Assembly: GCA_026390735.1 (NCBI GenBank)
Contig: JAPLFJ010000013.1
Location: forward strand, 1 to 64,000
DNA length: 64,000 nucleotides
Direction of reading: 5' to 3'
Origin: Ignavibacteriota bacterium
GTDB taxonomy: Bacteria > Bacteroidota > Ignavibacteria > Tepidaquicellales > Tepidaquicellaceae
Below the pieces are notes generated by a model. That model had not been told where the DNA came from. It did no database searches and saw nothing but the letters and a program-made list of their open reading frames with translations. The position numbers were made by a program, and so were the translations under genes. Each line of letters begins with the position of its first letter. The stretch's first letter is position 1. This document shows positions 18,712 through 28,708 of the stretch, one piece after another.

Positions 18712-20934
18712 TTATTTTAGAATAATCATTTTTTTAACGTTGCTGAAATTGCCCGATTCAAGTTTATAAAAATACATGCCGCTTGAAAGTTTGGAAGCAT
18801 TGAAATTTATTGAATAATTTCCTGCATCCTTTGTTTCATTTACGAGTGTTGCAACTTCTTTGCCTAGTATATCATAAACTTTTAAAGTAACTAAGCCGAG
18901 TTTTTGTATTGTATAGTTTATCGTTGTTGCTGGATTAAACGGATTCGGATAGTTCTGAGCAAGTTCGAACTTAAACGGAATATTAGTTTCATTCCCAGTG
19001 CCTGTTACTGACATAATTTTAATTCCCCAGCCGTTAACATATCCGATGTCACCAGGTACCGGATCAGTAAATTTCATTTTCCACCATCCTGATCTTACAG
19101 TTCCGATGAATGGTGTAAATGGATTTGTGGGCTTCACCTTCGGACTGTATGGGGATAATGCTAAGTTAGAAAATCCGTATGTAGAATCTGCCGCTGAAGT
19201 GAATATTGTCATAAGGTCGTTAGCAGCGCTATTTCCAGATGCAGGTGTAAGCATTACAGATACACCTGAAGGACTTGTTAAAGTAAGAAGAATATCGCTA
19301 ACCCAGGTTTGATTAATTAATACAAATGCTGTGATGTCTGTAACTATTCCGCCTGCATTTATATAAACTGAATCTGTGATACCTGCTGCTGAACCGTCAG
19401 GAATGAAAAATCTTTTTGTACTGAATGAATTATCACTCGTGTTGTAGTAGCCAAGCTCATTAGCAGAAAGCATTGGTGACGAAAGTTCATTGTTTAAACC
19501 TCTATGTTCAGAAGTAATTTTTGCAGAACCATTAAACATAAGCGGTGCACCAACATAATAACCGTTACCAGACCCATGGCCCGCGTTTGTATAAGAATCA
19601 AATGTATATTCAACGCATGGCAGTGCACCATCCGGAGTTACGCTTCTGTACATATTTCCTTTAATCTGTGCTCTTGTCCTTGCAACATTTTTCCAGATTC
19701 TAACACCGTCAATCTGTCCTTTAAATTTGCTTGCAAAATAAGCAGTTGCGCTGATTCCGCCTATACACAGACTATCGGGATTGTTGTTAATGGCGATACT
19801 TCCGATTACATTTCCGGAGACGGAATCACCATTAACATATATAGTCATTGCACCGGTTGTTTGTGCATAAGTTACTGCTAAGTGGTACCAGCGTGCTAAT
19901 GAAACTAAACCGTTCGGGGTTGTTATAAAATTAAGACCGTCGTTTAATCCAAAGGAAACAGAGCCGTCTGAATTTACCCACAATCCATAATCATACCTGT
20001 TTGCACCTCCGCTTTTATTTACAACATTGCCGTTTGACGCTTGTGTACCTGTTGTATCTCTTTTAACCCACGCCTCTAATGTTATTCCTGTTGTTGCATT
20101 ATAATCTGAAACATTACCTCCTGCTAAATACGCTGTGAGGCCGTCAAAACTAACATTGTTATTATAGTCATAAAATACAGTAATTTTTTGTGATAAATCC
20201 AAAATACTCATAGTTCTTGCATACGCTGTATTGTTTACAGACCCTGACCAGTCAACTGTTTGAGGGTCGCTTATGTAAGGATAGCTTGCAAGTAACCCTG
20301 TGTATAAACCTGATGGAAAATGCATCGTTAAAGGAATGTACATATCCCTCATAATGTCTGCCTGCGGTCTTGCAGTGCTCCAGATACGAACACCTGTAAT
20401 GTTGCCGCTGAAGAAATAAGCAGGAAAAGTGGCCGCCCTATCGCAGCCAATATAAACAGAATCTGTGTTTACTGCTATAGGACCTGAAACCTGTGCTGAT
20501 GATGTATCATAAAAACCATTCAAATAAAACCATGTAGCTGTTCCGTTATAAGTAACAGCAATGTGTGACCATTTATTTAATGGAAGGGGAGTTTTTCCAA
20601 CAATAAAAACACCTGAGCCTCCTCCACTTGGATAGAATATTAATCTTCTTGCTAATGGACTTGAAGGCTGATACATCCCTAAACTATAACTGCTTGAAAA
20701 GTTCTTGCCGATAATTACCTCTGGAAATGCAGAAGTTGTAGCTGTCGGATAAACCCATGCTTCTAATGTTATTGCTGCTGTGGGATTCAATTCGGCATTA
20801 TTTGGTATAGCAAGGTAACTGCTAGTTCCATTAAATACACCTGCCGAATTTGTGTACATTTGTGAAAATCCGTTTTGTGTCATTACAATCAACACAATAC
20901 AGATTATCGCTGATAACTGTATTACTCTTTTCAT
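18712..20934 (-). CDS. T9SS-secreted protein with two LamG domains and a P-domain
   Basis: A 740-residue exported protein with a signal peptide (1-24). Two concanavalin A-like/LamG domains follow (roughly 30-225 and 250-450; each with TLEAWVYP or TLEAWVKRD, WYHLAVTY and IDGVRIW-type strands). Near 500-640 is a proprotein convertase P-domain (ITDITAFVLINQTWVSDILLTLTSPSG ... RSGWWKMKFTD, shortened here). A T9SS type A sorting domain ends the protein. LamG domains usually bind glycans, so a surface adhesion or polysaccharide role is inferred. Confidence 0.85.
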   Translation of the reverse strand: MKRVIQLSAIICIVLIVMTQNGFSQMYTNSAGVFNGTSSYLAIPNNAELNPTAAITLEAWVYPTATTSAFPEVIIGKNFSSSYSLGMYQPSSPLARRLIFYPSGGGSGVFIVGKTPLPLNKWSHIAVTYNGTATWFYLNGFYDTSSAQVSGPIAVNTDSVYIGCDRAATFPAYFFSGNITGVRIWSTARPQADIMRDMYIPLTMHFPSGLYTGLLASYPYISDPQTVDWSGSVNNTAYARTMSILDLSQKITVFYDYNNNVSFDGLTAYLAGGNVSDYNATTGITLEAWVKRDTTGTQASNGNVVNKSGGANRYDYGLWVNSDGSVSFGLNDGLNFITTPNGLVSLARWYHLAVTYAQTTGAMTIYVNGDSVSGNVIGSIAINNNPDSLCIGGISATAYFASKFKGQIDGVRIWKNVARTRAQIKGNMYRSVTPDGALPCVEYTFDSYTNAGHGSGNGYYVGAPLMFNGSAKITSEHRGLNNELSSPMLSANELGYYNTSDNSFSTKRFFIPDGSAAGITDSVYINAGGIVTDITAFVLINQTWVSDILLTLTSPSGVSVMLTPASGNSAANDLMTIFTSAADSTYGFSNLALSPYSPKVKPTNPFTPFIGTVRSGWWKMKFTDPVPGDIGYVNGWGIKIMSVTGTGNETNIPFKFELAQNYPNPFNPATTINYTIQKLGLVTLKVYDILGKEVATLVNETKDAGNYSINFNASKLSSGMYFYKLESGNFSNVKKMIILK

Positions 20935-20973
20935 TTGTTTCTCCTCTTATTTTTTATTTGAATTAATTAATAA

Positions 20974-23541
20974 TCATTTAAGTAATATCATTTTCTTTAC
21001 ATCTGTAAATTTAGAAGTTGTTAATCTATAGAAATATACGCCTGATGAAATTCCATTTCCATTGAACTGAACAGAATAGTGTCCTGCCGTGTATTTTTGG
21101 TTAGTCAGAATATTTACAGACCTTCCGGTAATATCAAAGACTTCAATTTTTACATTATCGTTTGAAGATATAGTGAAATTTATATTTGTTACAGGATTAA
21201 AAGGATTCGGATAGTTTTGTGATAATTCATACCTCATTATTTGTGAATTACCATTTATGATACCCACAGGATCATCACCCGAAGCTTCGCGAAGCATGAT
21301 TCCTCTTCCATAAGTACCTGCAACTACATAAAATCTTCCTGTTGTAGAGGAACTGTCTATAGTGCCAAGATTCTTTACTATAACTGTTCTTGGCATTCCG
21401 TTCATCCACCTAACCCATGTTACTGTTGAATCTACAGTTGTACCTTTCAGCATTCCGAACTCGGTAGCTGCATAATAAATGCCCTCGTTAGTAGGATGCG
21501 CAGTCAAATCATTAATATATATGTGAGGAATATTTCCTGTTATATTAATCCAGTTAATCCCGCGGTTTGTGGTTTTAAATACTCTTTGTGTAAGTGTCGT
21601 GCTGTTCATAATTGTAAAAGCAACCTGAGGGTTTGTAGGATGAACCGAGATTTTTCTTATATTCTCAACAGGTAATGAATTTGTTCTGTTTGTAAAAACT
21701 ATACCGTTATCAACTACTGCAAGCATATCATTGCTGGTATGTGTTGCAGTCTGGTTTATCACATAAACTGCAGTGCCGTTAATATAAGACCAGGAAGAAG
21801 CATTCATTTTTGTGGCATTAAATGGTAATGTAGTACCGTATTGCGACCAGTTACCTCCATAATTCGTGGACTTGTATACTTTATCAGTGTATGCAGTATA
21901 AAGAATTACAGGGGTTAATTTATCATCTCTCAAAGTTGTGCAGTCCTGAAAAACTCCGCCACCCGTTCCGTCAATCCAGGTTGTTCCGCCGTTTGTTGTT
22001 CTATTTACGTAACCATTGTAATTTACTACCATGTTATTTGGGTTTCCCTTGTCTATAGAGGCAGCATAGCCATCACCGACTAATTCATCGTACCAGGTTC
22101 CTAAAGAATGTAAAGTAGCATTATGTGTTACAGAGATATTATTATCCTGCATACCTCCGACACTATGAATTAAACCATTACTTGCCATAACATCGAAATC
22201 AATATACTGAAGAGTAGGGAGAATATTAAGATTAGCAGTAAATGTTGTACCTGCATCAGTTGAAGCATAAACTCCGCCGTCGTTTCCGAGATACAAAGTT
22301 GTACCATTACTGTGCCATTTAGCAACATGCTGGTCAGTATGCATATCGGATATTATTGACCAGTTTAAACCATCATTAGTTGTTTTATAAATACCGACTC
22401 CACCTGCTACAACTATGTTCGGATTAACAGGATTGACAGCTACACATAAATCATACATTCCTTGTCCAAATGCTCCATTGGATGTAAAGTCAATATCTGT
22501 TCCTGAACCGTCTTTTATATTTCTCATTTGCCATGAAGTTCCCCCGTCAGTAGTTCTTATTATTCCATAAGTATGTCCAGCCGTATTTGATATTGCAATA
22601 TAAAATATATTTGGATTGGATTTTGACATCGAAATACAACCTCTTCCCAAATTGCTGCCTGTAACAGGAAATGTGCTGCTCTTAACGAAATTAAACCCAC
22701 CATCTGTTGATTTATACAAACCATCCATCCCACGAACTGCATAAACAATACTACTGTCAGTAGGATGAACTTCAATATCAGTTATAGGACCATTTAATAC
22801 TTTTCTCCAGGATGCTCCTGCATCATAGGACATGTAATAACCATTATCATTTGCATAATAGACAAAATCATTACGTACAGGAGAAAATTTAATCTTATAG
22901 GAAACAGGCCCAAACCCACTTGCTCCTATATTTAACGAATCCCATGTAATTCCGCCATTTGTTGTCCGCCATAGTCCATTACCTTTATTTCCGCCACCCA
23001 TCCATTCACCTGGTTCCCCGGTTCCTACAATAACTAAATTTGAATCATTCGGTTTGGTAGCCATAGCACCTATAGTTGTACAGCCTATATTATCTCCCAT
23101 TGGAACCGGGAAAACAACAATTCCCGCAACTGAATATTTCCATACTCCACCAGTTGCAGATGCAACTCTAAGAGACGGCAGACCTTCAAATTCAAGGTCA
23201 GTTACCCTGCCGCTTCTTTTGCTTGTAGAACCTACGTTTAAACCATACGGACCAATACTCGTCCATAAATTTACTATGTTTACCGATTCATTCTTTTCCG
23301 ATTCCATTCCCAGAAACTGTCCGAGAGCGATGTTCTTATCTTCCACTGTTCGTTTATCTTTCTCTAATCCTGACAATTCATTTTGCCTGGACTCTCCGTC
23401 CATTTCTTCACAGGATTCATTTTTAATCCCTTCGGATTTTTTCTGTAAAGAAATTCTGTTACTCAGGAAATAAGCAAGAAAAAATCCCGGGATAACAATA
23501 ATAAATAAAATGGCTAGCGTAGTAATCTGTTTTTTTCTCAT
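20974..23541 (-). CDS. T9SS-secreted sortilin/BNR-repeat propeller protein
   Basis: An 855-residue protein with an N-terminal hydrophobic segment (residues 7-27) that may be a signal anchor, a charged region, and then many BNR/Vps10-type repeats (NGGITWDSLN, DAGASWRKVL, DGGTSWQMRN, NDGLNWSII, NRGINWINI). It ends with a T9SS sorting domain (QNYPNPFNPVTNINFTIS ... KKMILLK). Its start overlaps the stop of the upstream single-domain response regulator by 4 bp (ATGA), an unusual coupling of a regulator with a surface protein. Confidence 0.85.
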   Translation of the reverse strand: MRKKQITTLAILFIIVIPGFFLAYFLSNRISLQKKSEGIKNESCEEMDGESRQNELSGLEKDKRTVEDKNIALGQFLGMESEKNESVNIVNLWTSIGPYGLNVGSTSKRSGRVTDLEFEGLPSLRVASATGGVWKYSVAGIVVFPVPMGDNIGCTTIGAMATKPNDSNLVIVGTGEPGEWMGGGNKGNGLWRTTNGGITWDSLNIGASGFGPVSYKIKFSPVRNDFVYYANDNGYYMSYDAGASWRKVLNGPITDIEVHPTDSSIVYAVRGMDGLYKSTDGGFNFVKSSTFPVTGSNLGRGCISMSKSNPNIFYIAISNTAGHTYGIIRTTDGGTSWQMRNIKDGSGTDIDFTSNGAFGQGMYDLCVAVNPVNPNIVVAGGVGIYKTTNDGLNWSIISDMHTDQHVAKWHSNGTTLYLGNDGGVYASTDAGTTFTANLNILPTLQYIDFDVMASNGLIHSVGGMQDNNISVTHNATLHSLGTWYDELVGDGYAASIDKGNPNNMVVNYNGYVNRTTNGGTTWIDGTGGGVFQDCTTLRDDKLTPVILYTAYTDKVYKSTNYGGNWSQYGTTLPFNATKMNASSWSYINGTAVYVINQTATHTSNDMLAVVDNGIVFTNRTNSLPVENIRKISVHPTNPQVAFTIMNSTTLTQRVFKTTNRGINWINITGNIPHIYINDLTAHPTNEGIYYAATEFGMLKGTTVDSTVTWVRWMNGMPRTVIVKNLGTIDSSSTTGRFYVVAGTYGRGIMLREASGDDPVGIINGNSQIMRYELSQNYPNPFNPVTNINFTISSNDNVKIEVFDITGRSVNILTNQKYTAGHYSVQFNGNGISSGVYFYRLTTSKFTDVKKMILLK

Positions 23542-23894
23542 TTATGTTCCGGTTTAATATTTAATAGATTAAAAATACTCATTAAGTCTTCCTTTACAAC
23601 ATAAGCCGTTGCCCCTGCCTTAAGAGCTTTTTGCTTTAATTTATTGTTGTCATAATCTGTCAGGATTATAATTTTTGCAAGTGGAAATTTTGAAATGATA
23701 TTTTCGGTCGCTTCTATACCGTCAACCTTTTCCATTTTAATATCCATAAAAACCCAATCGGGTTTGTTTTTCTTATAGATCTCAAACGAATAAAAACCGT
23801 CGTTGCATTCGAAGGTCTCTGTGAAAGTATCTTCGAATGTAATCTTAATAAAATCCCGCATACTTGTGTTATCGTCAACTATTAATAATTTCAT
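23538..23894 (-). CDS. Single-domain response regulator
   Basis: A 118-residue CheY-like receiver domain with the acidic pair DD (7-8), phosphoacceptor Asp51 (WVFMDIKM) and the conserved lysine in YVVKED. It has no output domain and would act by protein contact or phosphotransfer. It overlaps the T9SS propeller gene by 4 bp and lies downstream of a LuxR-type regulator and a propeller histidine kinase, so all four may form one signalling locus. Confidence 0.9.
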   Translation of the reverse strand: MKLLIVDDNTSMRDFIKITFEDTFTETFECNDGFYSFEIYKKNKPDWVFMDIKMEKVDGIEATENIISKFPLAKIIILTDYDNNKLKQKALKAGATAYVVKEDLMSIFNLLNIKPEHK

Positions 23895-23962
23895 TTTAAT
23901 TTCTTTTATGCAAGATGGGTATTATGGACGGGATTTGTAATAAGAGGTATTACGAAAAATTT

Positions 23963-23980
23963 ATACGTAGTAGTACGTAT
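23963..23980. promoter_or_regulatory. Inverted repeat upstream of the receiver gene
   Basis: ATACGTA-gtag-TACGTAT is a perfect 7-bp inverted repeat about 70 bp upstream of the receiver-domain gene. It is a plausible dimeric regulator site, perhaps for the adjacent LuxR-type protein; not proven. Confidence 0.35.
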
Positions 23981-24006
23981 GGATAAAAAGAGTTTTTATA
24001 GAGAGC

Positions 24007-24660
24007 TTATAGGAATGATTTATTTTCTATTGCAAATTTTGTAAGGCTAAGGTTTCCGTGGATATCCAGTTTTTTACCGATGTTCTCTCTGTGTTTATCG
24101 ACTGTGCGGGAGCTTACAAATAATTCATTAGAAATATCTTTACTTGATTTTGACTGGGAAATAAGCTTAAGAACTTTCCGTTCCATATCAGTGAGAGAGT
24201 TTATATCCTTAAAGTTTTCTTCAAATTCCTTTTGCTTTTTACTTCTGCTTATAAGAAAAGTAGAAAGTGCAGGACTGATGAAGTAATTTCCCAGAGAAAC
24301 GGATTCAACACAACCAATAATGTCTTCGACTGCACTGTCTTTCAGAACGTAAGCATACGCGCCTTTATCGAATGCTTTGTTGAACATTTTTTCTTCCTTA
24401 TACATTGTAAGCATAATAATTTTCGTATCAGTTTTTAGTGCTTTCAGTTTTTCGAGAACTTCAAGTCCGTTAAGAACGGGCATATCAAGGTCTAAGACAG
24501 CAACATCGGGTTTCAGGTTTACTATAAGATTAAGTGCTTCTTCTCCGTTACTGGCTTCACCTAAAAATTTTATTTTCTCGTTAGTGAGCAATATTTGCTT
24601 TAATCCGTTCCTGAAGATAGGATGGTCATCGGCGATAATAATTGATTTAATGTTTTCCAT
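24007..24660 (-). CDS. NarL/LuxR-family response regulator
   Basis: About 217 residues. The receiver domain has phosphoacceptor Asp57 (VLDLDMPVLNG) and the conserved K in VLKDS. The C-terminal LuxR helix-turn-helix carries LTDMERKVLKLISQSKSSKDI and SSRTVDKHRENI-type helices. ATG at 24660 is preferred; a TTG at 24669 would overlap the kinase stop. The kinase immediately upstream is the obvious partner. Output genes probably include nearby secreted proteins, by inference. Confidence 0.93.
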   Translation of the reverse strand: MENIKSIIIADDHPIFRNGLKQILLTNEKIKFLGEASNGEEALNLIVNLKPDVAVLDLDMPVLNGLEVLEKLKALKTDTKIIMLTMYKEEKMFNKAFDKGAYAYVLKDSAVEDIIGCVESVSLGNYFISPALSTFLISRSKKQKEFEENFKDINSLTDMERKVLKLISQSKSSKDISNELFVSSRTVDKHRENIGKKLDIHGNLSLTKFAIENKSFL

Positions 24661-24665
24661 AGACG

Positions 24666-27600
24666 TCAATAAGGTATTTTAATTAATATTTCTGTTCCTT
24701 TGCCCGGGTTTGAAGAAATAGCAAATAGCCCTTTCATCATCTTGGTTCTTTCATCAATGCTCCTGATTCCTGAACCTTTTGATAATTTATCTGAATCATA
24801 CCCTTTACCATTATCCGAAACTGTTAAGGTTACTATTTTAGGTTCTTTTTTAATCATAAAGTTAATTTTATCTGCACCTGAATGTTTTATAATATTATTC
24901 AATATTTCCTGTACGATCCTGTATATATTAATTTCGAAATTACTTTCAAATATATTATCTATGTTTTCAATCACGTAGTCTGCCTTAATTAGAGTTGCTA
25001 AAGATATATTTTCTATTAAAGAATTCAGTGCTTCTGTTATTCCCAGTCTGTCAATTTCATAAGGTCTTAAGTTATAGGAGATTGAACGGACTTCACTTAA
25101 GGATTGAGAAGTAAGCTCGGATATTTCTTCTATTTTCTCTCTGGAGGTTTCATCAAGATCTTTTGATTTAACGGCAAGTATTGCTTTGTTCTTGATTATC
25201 AATAGATTCTGTCCAAGACTATCATGCAGTTCAGAAGCAATTCTCTTCCTTTCGTTTTCCTGAGAATCGATAAGTTGTCTTGTAAAATCTTCCTGCTCGA
25301 GTTTGTCTTTGTTAATCCTTGAGATTTTTCTTTTTATAACGATCAGAATAAAACTTACAATTATCAAAAACACTAAGGTCCGAAACCACCATATTTTCCA
25401 GAAGGGCGGACTAATTATAAAAGTAAGGGTTGCAGGTTTCTCATTCATAACCCCGTCATTGTTGCTTCCTTTTACGTAGAAAGTATATTTACCTGGATCA
25501 AGGTTTGTATAAACGGCATTTCTTTTAATGCCAGCGCTGATCCAGTTTTTATCGAATCCCTCGAGTTTATAAGAATAATTACAGCGTTTTTCATTGAAGA
25601 AATTTAATGTGATGTAATTTATATTGATTGAATTCTCCAGATAAGTCAGGTTAACAGGTTCAATAGCATTATTATTCTTCAATAGTTTTACCTCTTTATC
25701 AAAGACCGAAAATGAAGTTATTTCAGTATTGGGTACATACTTGTTTCTTTGAATAGATTCGGGAGTAAACAAATCAACATAACCATCATAACCAATTAGA
25801 AATTCACCTCCAGGCAAAACATTGAAAACTGAAGAGTAATTTTCATGTAAACCGTTTTTAGAATTAAGACTAAGAAAAGCATTTAAATCTTGCTTATAAA
25901 CCGAAATACCGTTACTTGTTATAGCCCACACTCTGTTAAGTTTATCTATAAAGACAGAATAGATAATGGAATTCATAAGTCCATCTTTTGTAGAATAATT
26001 TTTAAAAACCTTGCTCACAGGGTTAAAGGCAGTTAAGCCATTACTGCTTCCAACCCATAACATTCCATTATTATCTTCAGTAATGCACATAACCTGATTT
26101 GAAGGAACAGAATTAGAATCTTCAGGATTATGTTTGTAGTTTTTAAAATTTTTCTTTTCATTATCAAGTTTAAACAGCCCCTGATTGTTTGTGCATACCC
26201 ATATGTCACCATTTTTAGATGAGAATAATTTGTTAACTCTGTAATCATTAAGTCCGCTATTGGATTTTGTATAAACACTAACGAGTTTATTAACGGGATT
26301 ATAACTGATTAAGCCCTTAGAAGCAGATATCCATAAAACTCCAGAATTATCTTTTATAATATCAAATATATGAGAGTCCAAAATTGAATCATAATCTGTA
26401 CTTCCTAAATCAGGTCTTTGAAGAGAGTTATTTCCCGGATTATAAATCTCAATTCCTTTCGAATGCCCTACCCAGAGTTTGCCATCGTCATTCCTGAATA
26501 TACAATTAACCCAATTATTTTTTAATTCTGTTTTAGGAATAATCTTTTTAAATGTATTATTACTTCTATTCCATTTAAACAAACCTTCTCCCCAGCATGT
26601 CAGCCAGACAGAATTTTCTGTATCGTTAATGTATGATACTGCACCATTGAATTGAAACCTGTTTTTATCATTAATTTCTTCAGCAAGCTTAATACACTTA
26701 AATCTGTTTTCCAGAGAGCTGTACCTGAACAATCCATATCCTGATGCAAACCACAAATTTCCCTGTTTGTCATCAGCAACGTATCTAATTGATTTTGTAG
26801 GAAGGCTTTTATATTTATTTAGGTTTGTTTCTGTAATATAAAATTTTTCTTTTGCTGCATCGAAAATAGCAATCCCTAATCCTTCTCCCACAACCCAAAG
26901 AGTTGATTCTTCGCCGCTATCCTTTTCTTCATAAATAAAGTTAACTATATTTGTGGAACCTATGTCAGTTTCTTTAACATTATTATCAAAGAGGTATGGC
27001 TTATATTCTCCCGTTTCTCTGTTAAATTTATTTAAACCGCCTCCCCAGGTTCCTACCCAGAAATTATTCTTTGAATCTTCTAATAAGCAAGTAACATATT
27101 TAATAGAATTTAATTTGTTATCGTTCGAAGTTTTAAAATAATTAATAAACTCGCCCGTATTCTTGTTAAATTTAAGCAAACCTGCAAACGTTGCGACCCA
27201 GAAATTATTTTTAGAATCTTCATATATACAATTTAAAGGTTCCCACCTTAAATTATTACCTGTCCTGATTTCATACTTTTTGAGAGTCTTATTCAATGGA
27301 TTATAAACATTCAGTCCCTCATTGTTACCGAACCAGATATTGTTTTCTTTGTCTTCATACAAACAAAATATCCATTTATAATCAGATTCAAGTGTGTCGT
27401 TAATTGAGTTGCTGATTTTAACAAACTTTCCATTATTGTAATCGTAATAACACAGTCCATTGTTGGTTCCAATCCATATTATTCCTTTGCTGTCACAGAT
27501 CAAACATCCAATTGAATTTCCTATAACCGAATTTGAGTCTGAAGGGTCATTTCTGAAAACTTTAAAATTAATTCCATCATATCTGTTTAGTCCGTCATAC

Positions 27601-27812
27601 GTACCAACCCATAAAAAACCAAGTTTGTCGGTTACAATGCATCTGGAATTATCAAAAGAAAGGCCATCGTCGATAGTATATTTATCAAACTTAGCATATT
27701 TTATTGAATTGATATCTTCTGCATAGCAATTTATGCCAGCAAGAAAAACAATTAATACAAATATGTATAGAGACGGTAAAATTGCTTTTTTATTCTTTAC
27801 CAAATTTTTCAA
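24666..27812 (-). CDS. Two-component propeller sensor histidine kinase
   Basis: A 1048-residue sensor. After a signal peptide (about 1-31) come some fourteen Reg_prop repeats forming two periplasmic beta-propellers (motifs such as LWVGTYDGLNRYD, NIWFGNNEGLNVYNP, LWVGSSNGLTAFNP). A Y_Y_Y domain (KYTFYVKGSNNDG) and one transmembrane helix near residue 815 follow. The cytoplasmic HisKA_3 domain has phosphoacceptor His863 (ELHDSLGQ), and HATPase_c has N and G boxes (QEILNNIIKHS, DNGKGYD). It lacks the receiver and AraC domains found in hybrid versions; the separate LuxR regulator serves that role. Confidence 0.93.
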   Translation of the reverse strand: MKNLVKNKKAILPSLYIFVLIVFLAGINCYAEDINSIKYAKFDKYTIDDGLSFDNSRCIVTDKLGFLWVGTYDGLNRYDGINFKVFRNDPSDSNSVIGNSIGCLICDSKGIIWIGTNNGLCYYDYNNGKFVKISNSINDTLESDYKWIFCLYEDKENNIWFGNNEGLNVYNPLNKTLKKYEIRTGNNLRWEPLNCIYEDSKNNFWVATFAGLLKFNKNTGEFINYFKTSNDNKLNSIKYVTCLLEDSKNNFWVGTWGGGLNKFNRETGEYKPYLFDNNVKETDIGSTNIVNFIYEEKDSGEESTLWVVGEGLGIAIFDAAKEKFYITETNLNKYKSLPTKSIRYVADDKQGNLWFASGYGLFRYSSLENRFKCIKLAEEINDKNRFQFNGAVSYINDTENSVWLTCWGEGLFKWNRSNNTFKKIIPKTELKNNWVNCIFRNDDGKLWVGHSKGIEIYNPGNNSLQRPDLGSTDYDSILDSHIFDIIKDNSGVLWISASKGLISYNPVNKLVSVYTKSNSGLNDYRVNKLFSSKNGDIWVCTNNQGLFKLDNEKKNFKNYKHNPEDSNSVPSNQVMCITEDNNGMLWVGSSNGLTAFNPVSKVFKNYSTKDGLMNSIIYSVFIDKLNRVWAITSNGISVYKQDLNAFLSLNSKNGLHENYSSVFNVLPGGEFLIGYDGYVDLFTPESIQRNKYVPNTEITSFSVFDKEVKLLKNNNAIEPVNLTYLENSININYITLNFFNEKRCNYSYKLEGFDKNWISAGIKRNAVYTNLDPGKYTFYVKGSNNDGVMNEKPATLTFIISPPFWKIWWFRTLVFLIIVSFILIVIKRKISRINKDKLEQEDFTRQLIDSQENERKRIASELHDSLGQNLLIIKNKAILAVKSKDLDETSREKIEEISELTSQSLSEVRSISYNLRPYEIDRLGITEALNSLIENISLATLIKADYVIENIDNIFESNFEINIYRIVQEILNNIIKHSGADKINFMIKKEPKIVTLTVSDNGKGYDSDKLSKGSGIRSIDERTKMMKGLFAISSNPGKGTEILIKIPY

Positions 27813-27934
27813 TTAGCAATTAATCAATAAGTTTTAAGATATTATAAATACATTAATAAAAGTATATGAAAAGGAAAAATATTACTGTTTTGAAGAATTA
27901 TGCGGAGCGTAAAAGAAATGCTGTAATGATAAAA

Positions 27935-27966
27935 AAATATCCCTCAACCAAGGTAGAGGGATATTT
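27935..27966 (-). terminator. Rho-independent terminator
   Basis: AAATATCCCTC and GAGGGATATTT form a perfect 11-bp stem with a 10-nt loop. On the minus strand it is followed by a run of seven T. It sits 24 bp past the stop codon of the T9SS-tail remnant at 27990 and probably belonged to that lost gene, now serving the three-gene cassette. Confidence 0.8.
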
Positions 27967-27989
27967 AAAGTAACGAATATTTCTTTTAT

Positions 27990-28028
27990 TCACTTCGGCA
28001 TCAGCTTCTTCTTTGTCTCTGCATACTT
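27990..28028 (-). pseudogene. 3' remnant of a T9SS-secreted protein gene
   Basis: The minus strand reads KYAETKKKLMPK then stop, the typical last residues of a type A T9SS sorting domain (compare TETKKMLLIK and TETRKMLMLK in this window). The frame is closed immediately upstream. A terminator follows. It is likely the 3' scar of the gene whose 5' end remains at 29895-30086. Confidence 0.65.
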
Positions 28029-28062
28029 TTACATTACTTCCTCAAATGCTCAGCTTGATTTA

Positions 28063-28707
28063 TTACAGGTTGTTATAGTTTTGCTGACTGAAATCAGCCT
28101 GCCTTCTGTCAAAAAACATGTCAAGTTTGGTTACTGTTATATCCTCGTTTAATTTATCCACAACGGAGTGCATTGCCCCAAAAAATGCAATGCCGATTTC
28201 ATCCTCTTCCAATGTGGCATTAATTGTCTTTGCTATGTGATTATCCCTTTTGTCCAGTATCTCATTCGCCATTTCTTTGTATATCAACTGAGCCTTGATT
28301 TGATTTTCCTCTGTCGTTGAATTTATTATGTCTTTTACAAGATTGTATTCCTGAATAAGGATGTCTCTGTTCTCTGCTGTTACTATCTGCGCTCCGTTTG
28401 ATATTAATTTGTCAATTATTTTGTAATTCTTACTGCCTTTGTTGACAAGTTCCTGAATAATCTTTAATCCAATTTCGCCGTCTACAGGTAATCCGTCCTG
28501 ATAAATCTTGATTTTATTATAAGTCATTTCCCCGAGTAATCTGAAAATTTCGGCTTCAACTCTGTCCCAGGAATTCTCAACATCCTGCAAATGAGTCTCC
28601 CAATTTGTTGAACCATATTTCTTCTCGCCTTCGGCTGATAGTTCCGAACCTAACGAACCTAAATCCGTTTGGTTATGTATAACCGGGAAGTATAATAGTT
28701 TTTTCAT
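28063..28707 (-). CDS. Cassette protein C, unknown function
   Basis: A 214-residue soluble protein. It begins KKLLYFPVIHNQTDLGSLG and contains KIYQDGLPVDG near residue 70, a G-A-Q-I-V-x-A-E-N stretch near 110, and GIAFFGAMHSV near 177. The last motif resembles the glycine-histidine motif of TraB/ChaN-like proteins. I recall similar stand-alone proteins in many bacteria but no function. It is the third gene of a tightly packed minus-strand cassette (2-bp gap to the gene before it). Confidence 0.6.
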   Translation of the reverse strand: MKKLLYFPVIHNQTDLGSLGSELSAEGEKKYGSTNWETHLQDVENSWDRVEAEIFRLLGEMTYNKIKIYQDGLPVDGEIGLKIIQELVNKGSKNYKIIDKLISNGAQIVTAENRDILIQEYNLVKDIINSTTEENQIKAQLIYKEMANEILDKRDNHIAKTINATLEEDEIGIAFFGAMHSVVDKLNEDITVTKLDMFFDRRQADFSQQNYNNL

Positions 28708-28708
28708 G

